From assembly GCA_025361205.1 (NCBI GenBank), contig JANYAS010000156.1, forward strand, positions 22,959-86,958: a stretch of 64,000 bases of DNA, given 5' to 3'. Shown in pieces: positions 49,989-60,857 of this stretch. The notes under the pieces were generated by a model, which was given only the letters and a program-made list of their open reading frames with translations, searched no databases and was not told where the DNA came from. Positions within the stretch are counted from its first letter, which is position 1. Each line of letters begins with the position of its first letter. This DNA is from Holophagaceae bacterium (GTDB lineage Bacteria > Acidobacteriota > Holophagae > Holophagales > Holophagaceae). The position numbers and the translations under genes were made by a program.

Positions 49989-51518
49989 ATGACCATCCGC
50001 TCGCAGCGTGCATCCCTGATCTCTGTGCTCCTCCTGGGCGGCTTCTTCGCCTGTGGCGGGGGAGGTGGCTCCAGTCCCACCGTCCCGCCCGCGCCCGCGC
50101 CCACAGGCCCGCGGCTGACGACACCTCCTGTGGCTCAGGCAGGCTATGTCGGCGACCAGGTCACCTACCGCGTGTTGGCCGAGGGTTCGGGCAACAGCTA
50201 CCAGTGGCTACGCAACGGCACGGCCATTTCCGGGGCAACGACGGATTCCTACGTGCTGCCGGTCAAGGCGGTGGACGACCAGACCCGCTACAGCGTCCGC
50301 GTGACGGCCTCCGCGGGGGGCGTCACCACCAGCCCCGAGGCCCTGCTGGACGTGTTGTATGCGGACCCGGCCGTGCTGGCCGGCCACGACCACACCCTGG
50401 CCATCACCACGAAGGGGAAGGTCTACGCCTGGGGCGTGGGCGGCAACGGGCAGCTGGGCCTCGGCGACAACCAGGCCCGCCTGACACCCACCGCCGTGCC
50501 CCTGCCCGGACCGGCGGTCCAGGTCGCGGCTGGCTGGGGGCACTCGCTGGCCCTGCTGGCCGATGGCCGGGTCTTCGCCTGGGGGACCAACACCACCGGG
50601 CAGCTGGGGGATGGCACCACGACCATGCGGAACACCCCGGCCGCCGTGCCCGGGCTCACCAACGCGGTCTACATCACCTGCGGCTACAACCACAACCTGG
50701 TGGGGAAATCGGATCAGTCCGTCTGGCTGTGGGGCTACAACTCCCATGGGCAGTTGGGCCAGGGCGACAAGGTGAACCGCCTGAGCCCCGTGTCGATTCC
50801 AGTCGCCTCCTCCCAGCTGGCCAGCGTCGCCCTCGGTGAGCTCCACACGCTGTTGGTGGACACTGCAGGCAACCTCTATGGCTGCGGCGACAACGGCTAC
50901 GGCCAGCTGGGCTTGCCCTACTCGCCCACGACCGAGCACCTGAGCATCACCCCGCTTCTTACCGGCGGCGTGAAGGCGGCCAGGGCCTTTTCCCTGAATT
51001 CAATCATCCTCGGCTTCGATGGTCTGCCCAAGGGCAGCGGCGAGAACGTCTATGGCCAGCTGGGAGACGGAAGCCGGACCACCCGGTACGGATGGGTGTC
51101 CATGAGCACGGCGGCCCTGCCCGCCGGCACCACCCTCGACAGCGTAGTACCGGGCCAGTACCACACCCTCTTCCTGGGGAGCCAGGGGGCCGTGACCTCA
51201 GTGGGCTACAACTGGTACGGGCAGCTGGGATTGGGGGCGGCCTCGACTACTTCAAACACCACACCCCAAGCCATCAGCGGGCTCCTTGCGGCCCAGGTCA
51301 GCGGGGGTTCCTCCTCCTCCTACGCAATGCTGCCGGACCTCTCCGTGAAGGCCTGGGGCTACAACAACAATGGCCGGTTGGGGGATGGCACCTCCACCGA
51401 CCGGCCGGCGCCCACGACGGTCCCCGGGCTCTTCCTGGGGCCCATCCCCACGGGCGTCACCCCACCGGCGCCGATCGCACCGGAGGGCCTGTTCACCAAG
51501 GCCCTTGCCAGGTTCTGA
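49989..51518 (+). CDS. Lipoprotein with an Ig-like domain and RCC1-type beta-propeller
   Basis: 509 aa. Lipobox 'SVLLLGGFFACGGGGG', with AGGAGT before the ATG. Residues ~35-125 are Ig-like ('AQAGYVGDQVTYRVLAEGSGNSYQWLRNGTAISGATTDSYVL'). From ~130 come about seven RCC1 blades with 'H.LA...G.VYAWG.N..GQLG.G', e.g. 'GHDHTLAITTKGKVYAWGVGGNGQLGLGD', 'GWGHSLALLADGRVFAWGTNTTGQLGDG', 'KAWGYNNNGRLGDG'. RCC1 propellers are protein-interaction scaffolds; in exported bacterial proteins the partner is usually unknown. It lies just before convergent valS. Confidence 0.88.
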   Translation: MTIRSQRASLISVLLLGGFFACGGGGGSSPTVPPAPAPTGPRLTTPPVAQAGYVGDQVTYRVLAEGSGNSYQWLRNGTAISGATTDSYVLPVKAVDDQTRYSVRVTASAGGVTTSPEALLDVLYADPAVLAGHDHTLAITTKGKVYAWGVGGNGQLGLGDNQARLTPTAVPLPGPAVQVAAGWGHSLALLADGRVFAWGTNTTGQLGDGTTTMRNTPAAVPGLTNAVYITCGYNHNLVGKSDQSVWLWGYNSHGQLGQGDKVNRLSPVSIPVASSQLASVALGELHTLLVDTAGNLYGCGDNGYGQLGLPYSPTTEHLSITPLLTGGVKAARAFSLNSIILGFDGLPKGSGENVYGQLGDGSRTTRYGWVSMSTAALPAGTTLDSVVPGQYHTLFLGSQGAVTSVGYNWYGQLGLGAASTTSNTTPQAISGLLAAQVSGGSSSSYAMLPDLSVKAWGYNNNGRLGDGTSTDRPAPTTVPGLFLGPIPTGVTPPAPIAPEGLFTKALARF

Positions 51519-51528
51519 GGGAATCTGA

Positions 51529-54144
<2,616 letters not shown>

Positions 54145-54219
54145 GGGAATCCTTGGGAATGCCTGGTCGCTGTCTGTCCGGGCTCAGGATCGACTGCGTC
54201 GCCCCTGAGGTAGAAAACC

Positions 54220-54252
54220 CCAACGAACCCGATCCGTACGCGGGTTCGTTGG
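54220..54252 (-). terminator. Perfect 12-bp stem-loop with U-run upstream of valS
   Basis: CCAACGAACCCG and CGGGTTCGTTGG pair perfectly across a 9-nt loop. On the minus strand the stem is followed by GGTTTTC, so it could terminate transcripts from the chemotaxis receptor gene or act as an attenuator ~75 nt ahead of valS. Confidence 0.55.
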
Positions 54253-54274
54253 CGCCCAATGGGTCAGTTTACCC

Positions 54275-54475
54275 ATGGCGGGAGGCGGCTTCCAGCTCTG
54301 GGCTCCTGCCGGCCCCCACACCAAGGCCAATCCGATCGGCCACGACTCCCATCAAAAAGAGGATCCCACCTCGATCGAGCGCGTCCGGGAGGCTGTTGCC
54401 GCGATGGATCATGTCCTGGGTCGGGAAGCGTGGTTCGAGTTGCTGGAGGCGGCCATGGGGCATCCAGTGGCCTAG
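54275..54475 (+). CDS. Possible small hypothetical protein (66 aa)
   Basis: The frame reads 'MAGGGFQLWAPAGPHTKANPIGHDSHQ', then an amphipathic-helix segment 'SIERVREAVAAMDHVLGREAWFELLEAAMGHPVA'. The latter looks like real protein and better than the antisense alternative. There is no obvious ribosome-binding site and the gene would be convergent with the mcp transcript and divergent from valS. It may be the C-terminal remnant of something larger. Low confidence. Confidence 0.35.
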   Translation: MAGGGFQLWAPAGPHTKANPIGHDSHQKEDPTSIERVREAVAAMDHVLGREAWFELLEAAMGHPVA

Positions 54476-54499
54476 CTGACGGCCCTGACGGGGTGGGGT

Positions 54500-56278
54500 T
54501 CAGGGCTGGAGGAACCGGTCGGGGTTGAAGCCGGTCACCATGGCGCCCCAGTGCCGTCCCTCGATGTGGATGGGCATGGAGAGGTCGTTCAGGATTTCTC
54601 CGGTGTCGCGCATGTAGGTCTGGAAGAGGAAGGATTCGGTGTTGCGAGATCGCCGCTTCTCCGTTTCGACATTGAAGTAGATCCTCTGGTGGCGGCTGTT
54701 CACGACATCCAATTGGGGGTCCCCGGTCAGGGGTTCGGATACGCCGGAGTGGTGAATGGCCAGGTATCCGTTGACGTCCAGGGCGACGGCATAGATGGAT
54801 CCGAGGTCCTTCCGGGCTTCATCAAACACCGCCTGAAGTTCGTTCCCGAAGGCCGTCGCATAGGAGGTCATGAACTTCTGGGGATTGGTCCCGGCCACGG
54901 GACGGTATTCCCGGTCGAAGACATTGAGGCCCCGAGCAGCGAGGGTCTGGATCCGGGTCTGCATGGCGTCCCGCCAGCGGATGGCCCGTTGGATGACGGC
55001 TTCCAGCTCCCCGGTTCCGGTCCGGAACCGGGAGACCTGTTCCAGCAATTTCTCCGTGGAACGGTTCATGTCGCTGGAGTAGCGGGTCGATTCCTGGAGC
55101 CGCCGGTCTGCCTCCTGGCTGAGGTTCAAAATGTCTTTGGCCTGATGGTGGATCTCGGCGCTTGTGCCTGAGATGTTGCCCACTGCGGTCGTGGCGTCAT
55201 TGAGCTGGGAGGCGTTTTCCTCGAAGTCCTTGACGAGTCTCGCGAAGTGTTCCGAGGCCCGGCCCAGGGTGGTCGATGTCCCCTGGAAATCCCGGGTGAT
55301 CGCCTGAATTCCGTTGGAGGACGCCTCCATGTCCTGAACCATTCCGCCCAGGTTCTGGGCGATCTCTTCGGCGGCTGCGCCGACGCTTTCCGAAAGCTTC
55401 CTGACCTCGTCGGCCACGACAGCGAACCCGCGCCCCGCCTCGCCCGCATGGGCTGCCTCGATGGCCGCGTTGAGGGCCAGGAGCTTCGTGCGGCCGGACA
55501 CATCCTCGATGAGCTGGACCACATCGCTGATGCGTGCGGACTTCTCGTTCAACCTGGCGACGAGTTCCGCGAAGTCGCCAAGCCGGCGGTTGGTCGCGGT
55601 CATGCCGGTGTCCGCCTCCATCAACTCGTCGTGGGTCCTCCGGGCCGATTCAAGGTTCTCCTGGGTGGTGCCGGTGATGTGGCCGGTCACCCGGGCGACG
55701 TCGCCGATGGCCGCGGCCACTTCCTGGCTCGTGCGCGTGATGCGCTCCGACAACTCGCCTTGCCGCCGGGCATCCACGGCTGAATCCGAGGCGAGTTTCG
55801 TGGTGCGGGTGGATCCCACGGCGATGGACAGCCCCAGGCGTTTTGAGGTGTCGAGGATGTCCCGGATCTCGCCGGCAAACCGGTTGAAGCCCTCGGCCAG
55901 CCCACGGATCTCATCGTGGGTGTCGAGGGCGATGTCGCTCGAAAAATCGCCGCCCTGGATGGTCGTCGAGATCTTCCGCAGGGGTACGGCCACGGACAGG
56001 TGGAACGTGATGAAGGCCCCTGCGCCAAGCACCAGCGCCAGGATGGGAATGGCCATGGCCAGGGTCTCGGCCCGCGCCAGGAGTTCGAGGGAGGCGGCAG
56101 CCCCCGCGCTTGTTTGGGCCAGGAGGCCGGGTCTAAGGGTGCGGACGAGGTGAAGGATGTAGCCGCTGATAACCACCAGCATCACAAAGGTGGGGACCAT
56201 GCAGCCGAGGAGCTTCCGGAGGAGGGAGTTGAACAGGGTCCGTTCCATGAATTGATAGAGGGCCTTAATCAGTTGCAT
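54500..56278 (-). CDS. Methyl-accepting chemotaxis protein with C-terminal sensor-like domain
   Basis: 592 aa from the ATG at 56278 (MQLIKALYQFMERT). The ORF-track extension to 56371 is probably non-coding. TM1 ('MVPTFVMLVVISGYILHLV'), a short outer loop, TM2 ('LAMAIPILALVLGAGAFITFHLSV'), then HAMP (~100-150). The signalling domain has the hairpin 'ALNAAIEAAHAGEAGRGFAVVADEVRKLSESVGAAAEEI'. After the coiled coil is a ~150-residue C-terminal domain ('AFGNELQAVFDEARKDLGSIYAVALDVNGYLAIHHSG...QTYMRDTGEILNDLSMPIHIEGRHWGAMVTGF'), a type seen at the end of other MCPs. Sensing may thus be cytoplasmic. No che genes are nearby. A micro-ORF overlaps the start. Confidence 0.92.
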   Translation of the reverse strand: MQLIKALYQFMERTLFNSLLRKLLGCMVPTFVMLVVISGYILHLVRTLRPGLLAQTSAGAAASLELLARAETLAMAIPILALVLGAGAFITFHLSVAVPLRKISTTIQGGDFSSDIALDTHDEIRGLAEGFNRFAGEIRDILDTSKRLGLSIAVGSTRTTKLASDSAVDARRQGELSERITRTSQEVAAAIGDVARVTGHITGTTQENLESARRTHDELMEADTGMTATNRRLGDFAELVARLNEKSARISDVVQLIEDVSGRTKLLALNAAIEAAHAGEAGRGFAVVADEVRKLSESVGAAAEEIAQNLGGMVQDMEASSNGIQAITRDFQGTSTTLGRASEHFARLVKDFEENASQLNDATTAVGNISGTSAEIHHQAKDILNLSQEADRRLQESTRYSSDMNRSTEKLLEQVSRFRTGTGELEAVIQRAIRWRDAMQTRIQTLAARGLNVFDREYRPVAGTNPQKFMTSYATAFGNELQAVFDEARKDLGSIYAVALDVNGYLAIHHSGVSEPLTGDPQLDVVNSRHQRIYFNVETEKRRSRNTESFLFQTYMRDTGEILNDLSMPIHIEGRHWGAMVTGFNPDRFLQP

Positions 56279-56319
56279 CGGGCGCCCCCGCTTCCGATGT
56301 AAGGGCCGTGCCGTTCCAT
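56269..56319 (-). CDS. Candidate 16-aa upstream ORF overlapping the mcp start
   Basis: ATG at 56319 has the strongest ribosome-binding site in the region (GGAAGGAGCTGAGC-ATG). It is out of frame with the mcp gene and stops with TGA at 56269-56271, just inside the mcp start (ATGCAACTGA). The mcp ATG itself has no clear Shine-Dalgarno, so translation of this leader may couple to the receptor. The peptide is 'MERHGPYIGSGGARCN'. Confidence 0.35.
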   Translation of the reverse strand: MERHGPYIGSGGARCN

Positions 56320-56466
56320 GCTCAGCTCCTTCCAACACCGGCCGATCCGGGAGCGGGCAAGGCGATCCCAATGGCAGCTGTCATCCCTCGCATCGGACCA
56401 AGGCCCCTTTGGAATGAATCCGGGACCAGCGGGTAGAGCCCAGCCTGGATCAGTCGGGGGCTGGCG

Positions 56467-57129
56467 CTAGTCGCCCTGCCTGCGTTCCCACATGTCTTCC
56501 CACTCCAGGTCCGTCCACCACTCGCGCTCCAACCCATCACAAGTGGTGCCGTAGGAGGGGCAGGCGATGCAACCGTCGCCGCGGTGGACCTCGGGGTCGT
56601 GCTGGGGCGGGTAGATGGAGACCAGGGCCAGGCCGGCTGCGTGGGCGGCCCGCTCCTCGCCGGTCATGGGGCGGGACGGCAGCTTCCGGACGTGACAGCG
56701 CCGCAAGCGCTCCTCGCTTTCGGGGAACAGGACGGAGTTCTCGGCGTCGATGTGGCGCCAGAGGGAGCGGCTGTAGTCCACGGCCAGGCCCTGGAGGCGG
56801 AGGCAGTCCTCCTCAGCGACCAGGGGGCCGCTCAGCAGGCCCCCCATGGCTTCCAGAAGCGTGCCCAGGTGCCGGTGCTGGCCGGTGAGGGCGGGGATGG
56901 GGCCGTGGTCCGCAGGGAGTTCCGCCTGGTCCGTCAGGGCCCGGAAGAGGACGGTCTCCTCCTTGTCATGGTGGAAGTCGCCCGCGAAGAGGCGGAAGAA
57001 GGCCAGGAACCGGGCCCCGTCCGCCGGATCACCCTGCCCGGCCAATCGGGCAGTCACGAAGGCCCGGAGAGAGCCGAGCACCTGCTCGATGAGGAGGTGC
57101 TCGGCCTGGAGGTCCTCAATGAGCTGCAT
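56467..57129 (-). CDS. Hemerythrin-like protein with Cys-containing C-terminal tail
   Basis: 220 aa. Residues ~1-150 are a hemerythrin-like four-helix bundle with ligand-like residues in 'LQAEHLLIEQVLGSL', 'FHHDKEETVLFRAL', 'LTGQHRHLGTLLEAM', and 'WRHIDAENSVLFPESEERL'. A ~60-residue tail has 'GDGCIACPSYGTTCDGLEREWWTDLEWEDMW', whose three Cys could bind metal or form a redox pair. It follows bioB by 5 bp, so the two are probably co-transcribed. Oxygen, NO or iron sensing/storage are options; family membership is good, function open. Confidence 0.82.
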   Translation of the reverse strand: MQLIEDLQAEHLLIEQVLGSLRAFVTARLAGQGDPADGARFLAFFRLFAGDFHHDKEETVLFRALTDQAELPADHGPIPALTGQHRHLGTLLEAMGGLLSGPLVAEEDCLRLQGLAVDYSRSLWRHIDAENSVLFPESEERLRRCHVRKLPSRPMTGEERAAHAAGLALVSIYPPQHDPEVHRGDGCIACPSYGTTCDGLEREWWTDLEWEDMWERRQGD

Positions 57130-57134
57130 GGCGT

Positions 57135-58085
57135 CTATACCTTGGCGGCAAAGCCTTCCACCCTCATGCCCAGGGATGCCAGCAGCCAGTGATCATGGTT
57201 GCCGCCGGGGTTGGGGGTGGTGAGCAGTTTCTCGCCCGTGAAGATGCTGTTGGCCCCCGCGAAGAAGCAGAGGGCCTGCAGTTCGTCGCTCATCTGGGTG
57301 CGCCCGGCGCTGAGGCGGATGCGGCTCTGGGGAAAGAGGATCCGCGCCGTGGCGATCATGCGCACCAGCTCCAGCGGGGGCAGGGGATCCACGTTGGCCA
57401 GGGGCGTGCCATCCACGGCCACGAACTGGTTGATGGGGATGCTCTCGGGCGGGGGCTGCAGTTCGGTCAGTTCCTGGAGGAAGTGGATGCGCTGATCCAC
57501 CGTTTCGCCCATGCCCACGATGCCGCCGGAGCAGACCTCCAGCCCCGCGGCGCGCACGGCTTGAATGGTCTCCAGACGCTCATCGAACTTGCGGGTGTGG
57601 ATGATGGTTTCGTAGAAGTCGCGGCTGCTGTCGATGTTGTGATTGTAGACCTGACAGCCGGCGGCTTTCAGGCGCTTGGCCTGGGGTTCGTTCAGCATGC
57701 CGAGGGTGACGCAGACCTCCATGCCCATGCCCGATACGCCGTTCACCATCTCCAGCACCGCCTCGAAGTTGGCGTCGTCCTTCACCTCGCGCCAGGCGGC
57801 ACCCATGCAGTAGCGGGTGGAACCGTTCGCCTTCGCCTCCGCGGCCCCGGCCAGGACCTTGTCGACGTCCTTGAGGGGCTCGACTTTCAGATCGGTCTGG
57901 TAGCGGGCGCTCTGGGGGCAGTAGGCGCAATCTTCAGGACAGGCCCCGGTCTTGATGGAATCCAGGGTGCAGAACTGGATCTCCTCGGCGTTCCAGTGCC
58001 CCCGGTGAGCCGTGGCCGCCCGGTAGAGCAGCTCGGGCACAGACAGGTCATGGATGGCGCGAATTTCAGCGGGGGATACGGACAT
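57135..58085 (-). CDS. bioB: Biotin synthase BioB
   Basis: 316 aa from the ATG at 58085 (MSVSPAEIRAIH), rather than 58142. The radical SAM cluster motif CxxxCxxC is 'TGACPEDCAYCPQSARY'. Other family motifs: 'RYCMGAAWREV', 'GLEVCSGGIVGMGE', 'INQFVAVDGTPLA', 'IRLSAGRTQM', and 'ANSIFTGEKLLTTPNPG'. It inserts sulfur into dethiobiotin, using a [4Fe-4S] and an auxiliary cluster, in the cytosol. No other bio genes are adjacent; a hemerythrin-like gene follows directly. Upstream 40 bp separate it from kdpE. Confidence 0.97.
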   Translation of the reverse strand: MSVSPAEIRAIHDLSVPELLYRAATAHRGHWNAEEIQFCTLDSIKTGACPEDCAYCPQSARYQTDLKVEPLKDVDKVLAGAAEAKANGSTRYCMGAAWREVKDDANFEAVLEMVNGVSGMGMEVCVTLGMLNEPQAKRLKAAGCQVYNHNIDSSRDFYETIIHTRKFDERLETIQAVRAAGLEVCSGGIVGMGETVDQRIHFLQELTELQPPPESIPINQFVAVDGTPLANVDPLPPLELVRMIATARILFPQSRIRLSAGRTQMSDELQALCFFAGANSIFTGEKLLTTPNPGGNHDHWLLASLGMRVEGFAAKV

Positions 58086-58125
58086 TGGACGCTCGCAAAG
58101 GCATCGATTGTACCTGAGAATCCGA

Positions 58126-58824
58126 TCAATCCTCCGGCGCATCCAGGTTCAGCCGGTAGCCGATGTTCGGTTCGGTGATGAAATGTCGGGGCCGGGTGGG
58201 ATCCCGTTCGATCTTACGGCGCAGCATGGCCATGTAGATACGCAGGTAATGGGTGTTTCCCGCGCCACCGGGCCCCCACACTTCCGCCAGCAACTGCGAG
58301 TGGGTGGCCACCTTGCCGTTCCGACGTGCGAGGGCTTCCAGCAGCCGATACTCCAGCACGGTGAGTTTCACCGGGACGCCACCTTGGCGCACCTCCCGGT
58401 GTTCCAGATCCATCCGGAGGGTTCCGCTGCAGACCAGGGGTTGGGGGACATCGGCCTGGAGGGTATGGCGCAGGGCCACTCGGATACGGGCCAGGAGTTC
58501 CGCGGCACCAAAGGGTTTGGCCAGGTAGTCGTCGGCGCCCTGGTCGAGGGCCCGGACCTTGTCCTTCTCCCGGTTGCGGGCGCTGAGGATGACCACAGGC
58601 TTGCGGCTCCAGGTGCGCAGCTCTCGCAGTACTTCCATGCCATCGAGGTCCGGCAGGCCCAGGTCCAACAGCACCAGATCTGGGTTGTGGCTGCGGGCCA
58701 TGGCCAGCCCCTCCGTGGCCGTGGCGGCGCTGAGCACCTGGTAGGCATGGCTGGAGAGGGTAGGAATCAGGAACCGGCGGAGGGCTTCCTCGTCTTCGAT
58801 AATCAGGATAAGGGGCTCGTTCAC
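58126..58824 (-). CDS. kdpE: KdpE-like OmpR-family response regulator
   Basis: 232 aa. Receiver domain: 'ILIIEDEEALRRFLIPTL', phospho-acceptor Asp in 'PDLVLLDLGLPDLDGMEV', Thr/Ser 'VVILSARN', Lys 'DDYLAKPFG'. OmpR/PhoB-type winged helix: 'LTVLEYRLLEALARRNGKVATHSQLLAEVWGPGGAGNTHYLRIYMAMLRRKIERDPTRPRHFITEPNIGYRL', of the KdpE subtype (the GxxN/HYLRIYM stretch). It overlaps the sensor kinase gene by 4 nt. There are no kdpFABC genes in the window, so the K+ target is not demonstrated; nearest divergent gene is amtB. Confidence 0.9.
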   Translation of the reverse strand: MNEPLILIIEDEEALRRFLIPTLSSHAYQVLSAATATEGLAMARSHNPDLVLLDLGLPDLDGMEVLRELRTWSRKPVVILSARNREKDKVRALDQGADDYLAKPFGAAELLARIRVALRHTLQADVPQPLVCSGTLRMDLEHREVRQGGVPVKLTVLEYRLLEALARRNGKVATHSQLLAEVWGPGGAGNTHYLRIYMAMLRRKIERDPTRPRHFITEPNIGYRLNLDAPED

Positions 58825-60734
58825 GGGGCCCCCTCGGGAGGGACGGGCGGCGTACCGTCCAGGGGCAGGGTGAGGTGGAAGATCGTCCCGCCACCGGCCC
58901 GGTCCTTCGCCAGAATCGCCCCACCATGGGCCTGCAGGATGGCCCGGCAGATGGCTAGACCCAGGCCCACACCGCCTTCGCCGGAGCCCGGAAGCCGGAA
59001 GAACTTGTCGAAGATCCGCTCCTGGAAGTCACTGGGGATGCCGGGGCCTCGGTCCGCCACTTCCACATGGAGCCAGCTGGCATCCCCCCAGGCCCGGAGG
59101 TCCACATCCTGCCCTGGTGCGTGGCGTTGCGCATTGGCGAGGAGGTTGATCAGCACTTGCTCCATGAGGGCGGCGTCGAAGGGGGCCAGGGGCAGGTCGT
59201 CGGGCAGCTCGACGTGGACGGGCATGGCACCCAGGCGGCGCTCCATTCGGCCCAGGGCGGCACCCACGACTTCCTCGAGGGGCTGCCACTCTTTCTGCAC
59301 CTGGATGGCGCCGCTCTCCAGCCGGGTCAGGTCCAGCAGGTTGCCCAGCAGGTGGGCCAGGCGTTCGCTCTCCTCCTGGATCATGGTCAACAGGTCGCGG
59401 CGGGTGGTTTCAGGAATTTCACCCGGCAGGAGCAGGCTGCTCGCGGCCCCGTGGATGGCGGCCAGGGGCGTTCGCAGGTCGTGCCCAATGGCTCCCAGCA
59501 GCGTGTTCCGCAGGCGCTCGGTCTCGTTCTCCACCTGGGCGCGCCGGGCCTCCTCCAGCCAGCGGAGGCGCTCCAGGGCCAAGGCGATCTGCACGGCGAA
59601 GGCCTTGAGGAGTTCCCAGGTCTGGGGGGGCAGCCCCTCGGCGTCGCCGGGGAGAATACGGAGCACGCCTTCGCTGCGGTCGGTCCCGGTGAGGGACAAG
59701 CACGTAGCCTCACCCAGCGGCAGGGGTTCGAGTGGGTCCCCCAGGCGCCCGCCCACGGCCAGGCGAGGGAGCAACTTGGCGGGGGAAGGCATGTCCGTTG
59801 CGGGGAAGGGAAGCGGCCGGACCAGCCAGCCCTCCCCTTCCGGGAACAGCAGCCAGGCTTGCGCCTTGAAGACCTGCCGGATGTGCTTGGCGGCGATGTC
59901 CGCCACGGCATCAGGAGTACGGCTCCGGGCCAGGGCACGGCCGAGGAGATCCAGCGAAACCGTGTGCAGTTCCCGGCGCTGCACCTCCCGCGCCTGCTGC
60001 CGCATCCGGCGCAGGAGGCCGATCACCAGCTGGGCCGAGAGGAGCATGAGCAGGAAGAACAGGAGGTTCGGCCAGTGGGCGGCGGCCTGCCGGAACCGCG
60101 GCGTCTCCAGGAGGAAATTGTAGAGGAGCGCGCTCATGGCCGAGGCGAGGATGCCCAGCCCGGATCCCCACCGGTGCGCAATGAAGGTCACCCCCAAGAG
60201 GTAGACGGGGAGCACCAGGGAGAGGTTCCCTTCCCGGGGTACCAGCCAGGCCAAGCCCGTGCAGGCGGCCAACACCAGAAAGGTGCCGACCATGGCGCCG
60301 AATGGGATGCCATCGGCACCTGCCCCTGGGGTTTCGCGGCGATCGTCCAGCACCACCAGTTCGGTATCCAGCCCCCGCCGCTGCAGTTCGTCCGCCGTGG
60401 AATGCCCCAGACGCGCCCAGGGCCAGCGGTCCCAGGACCGCCCCAGGACCAGTGCCTGAGCGCGGGAATTCCGCGTCAGTTCCGAAAGCCCCTGGGCCAG
60501 CGTGGGGGCTTCCACCCTCTGGACAGTGGCCCCCAGCCGTTGGGCCTCCTGCATCCATACCTGCACCTGCTCCGCGTCCTCTGCGGTCGCGCCGAGGCCG
60601 GTGTCCACGTAGACCGCGATCCAGGGGGCCGATCGCTCCCGCGCCAAGCGGAACCCCGCCTGGATCAGGCGAAGCGAGCGGGCCTCGGAACCGAGGGCTA
60701 CGAGGATGGGGCGGGCGGGAAGGGGACTATCCAT
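58821..60734 (-). CDS. kdpD: KdpD-type sensor histidine kinase lacking the N-terminal KdpD domain
   Basis: The ORF-track start at 62180 runs through amtB on the opposite strand. The ATG at 60734 (MDSPLPARPILVALG) gives 637 aa. Residues ~8-125 are a universal-stress (USP) domain. DUF4118 transmembrane helices follow ('FLVLAACTGLAWLV', 'LVLPVYLLGVTFIAHRWGSGLGILASAMSALLYNFLL'), then a GAF-like part. HisKA H-box 'AIGHDLRTPLAAIHG' and HATPase boxes 'LLANAQRH', 'VADRGPGIPSDFQERIFDKFFRL', 'GVGLGLAICRAI' complete it. E. coli KdpD (894 aa) has an extra ~230-residue N-terminal KdpD domain that is absent here. It phosphorylates KdpE. Gene name is by similarity only. Confidence 0.85.
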   Translation of the reverse strand: MDSPLPARPILVALGSEARSLRLIQAGFRLARERSAPWIAVYVDTGLGATAEDAEQVQVWMQEAQRLGATVQRVEAPTLAQGLSELTRNSRAQALVLGRSWDRWPWARLGHSTADELQRRGLDTELVVLDDRRETPGAGADGIPFGAMVGTFLVLAACTGLAWLVPREGNLSLVLPVYLLGVTFIAHRWGSGLGILASAMSALLYNFLLETPRFRQAAAHWPNLLFFLLMLLSAQLVIGLLRRMRQQAREVQRRELHTVSLDLLGRALARSRTPDAVADIAAKHIRQVFKAQAWLLFPEGEGWLVRPLPFPATDMPSPAKLLPRLAVGGRLGDPLEPLPLGEATCLSLTGTDRSEGVLRILPGDAEGLPPQTWELLKAFAVQIALALERLRWLEEARRAQVENETERLRNTLLGAIGHDLRTPLAAIHGAASSLLLPGEIPETTRRDLLTMIQEESERLAHLLGNLLDLTRLESGAIQVQKEWQPLEEVVGAALGRMERRLGAMPVHVELPDDLPLAPFDAALMEQVLINLLANAQRHAPGQDVDLRAWGDASWLHVEVADRGPGIPSDFQERIFDKFFRLPGSGEGGVGLGLAICRAILQAHGGAILAKDRAGGGTIFHLTLPLDGTPPVPPEGAP

Positions 60735-60857
60735 GAACCTCCAGAGTAAGGGTCCGCATAAAAAGGGCGTAAAAAGTCCGGGCCGGGAACCCGGATCACA
60801 GGACATTCTCGGCATACTTCCGCCGTTCGACCCATTCACGATGAGGAGGTAACTTCC
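60735..60857. promoter_or_regulatory. Divergent promoter region of kdpDE and amtB
   Basis: 123 bp hold both start regions. An A-rich stretch (AAAAAGGGCGTAAAAAG) and a GGGCCGGGAACCCGG-type dyad are visible. A GGCATACTTCCGC string resembles a sigma-54 site but is one base too short between GG and GC. The amtB ATG is preceded by GAGGAGG. Confidence 0.4.

Noticed and set aside
60780-60840. Sigma-54 promoter for amtB
   Set aside because: GGCATACTTCCGC is one base too short between GG and GC; spacing is strict for this factor.
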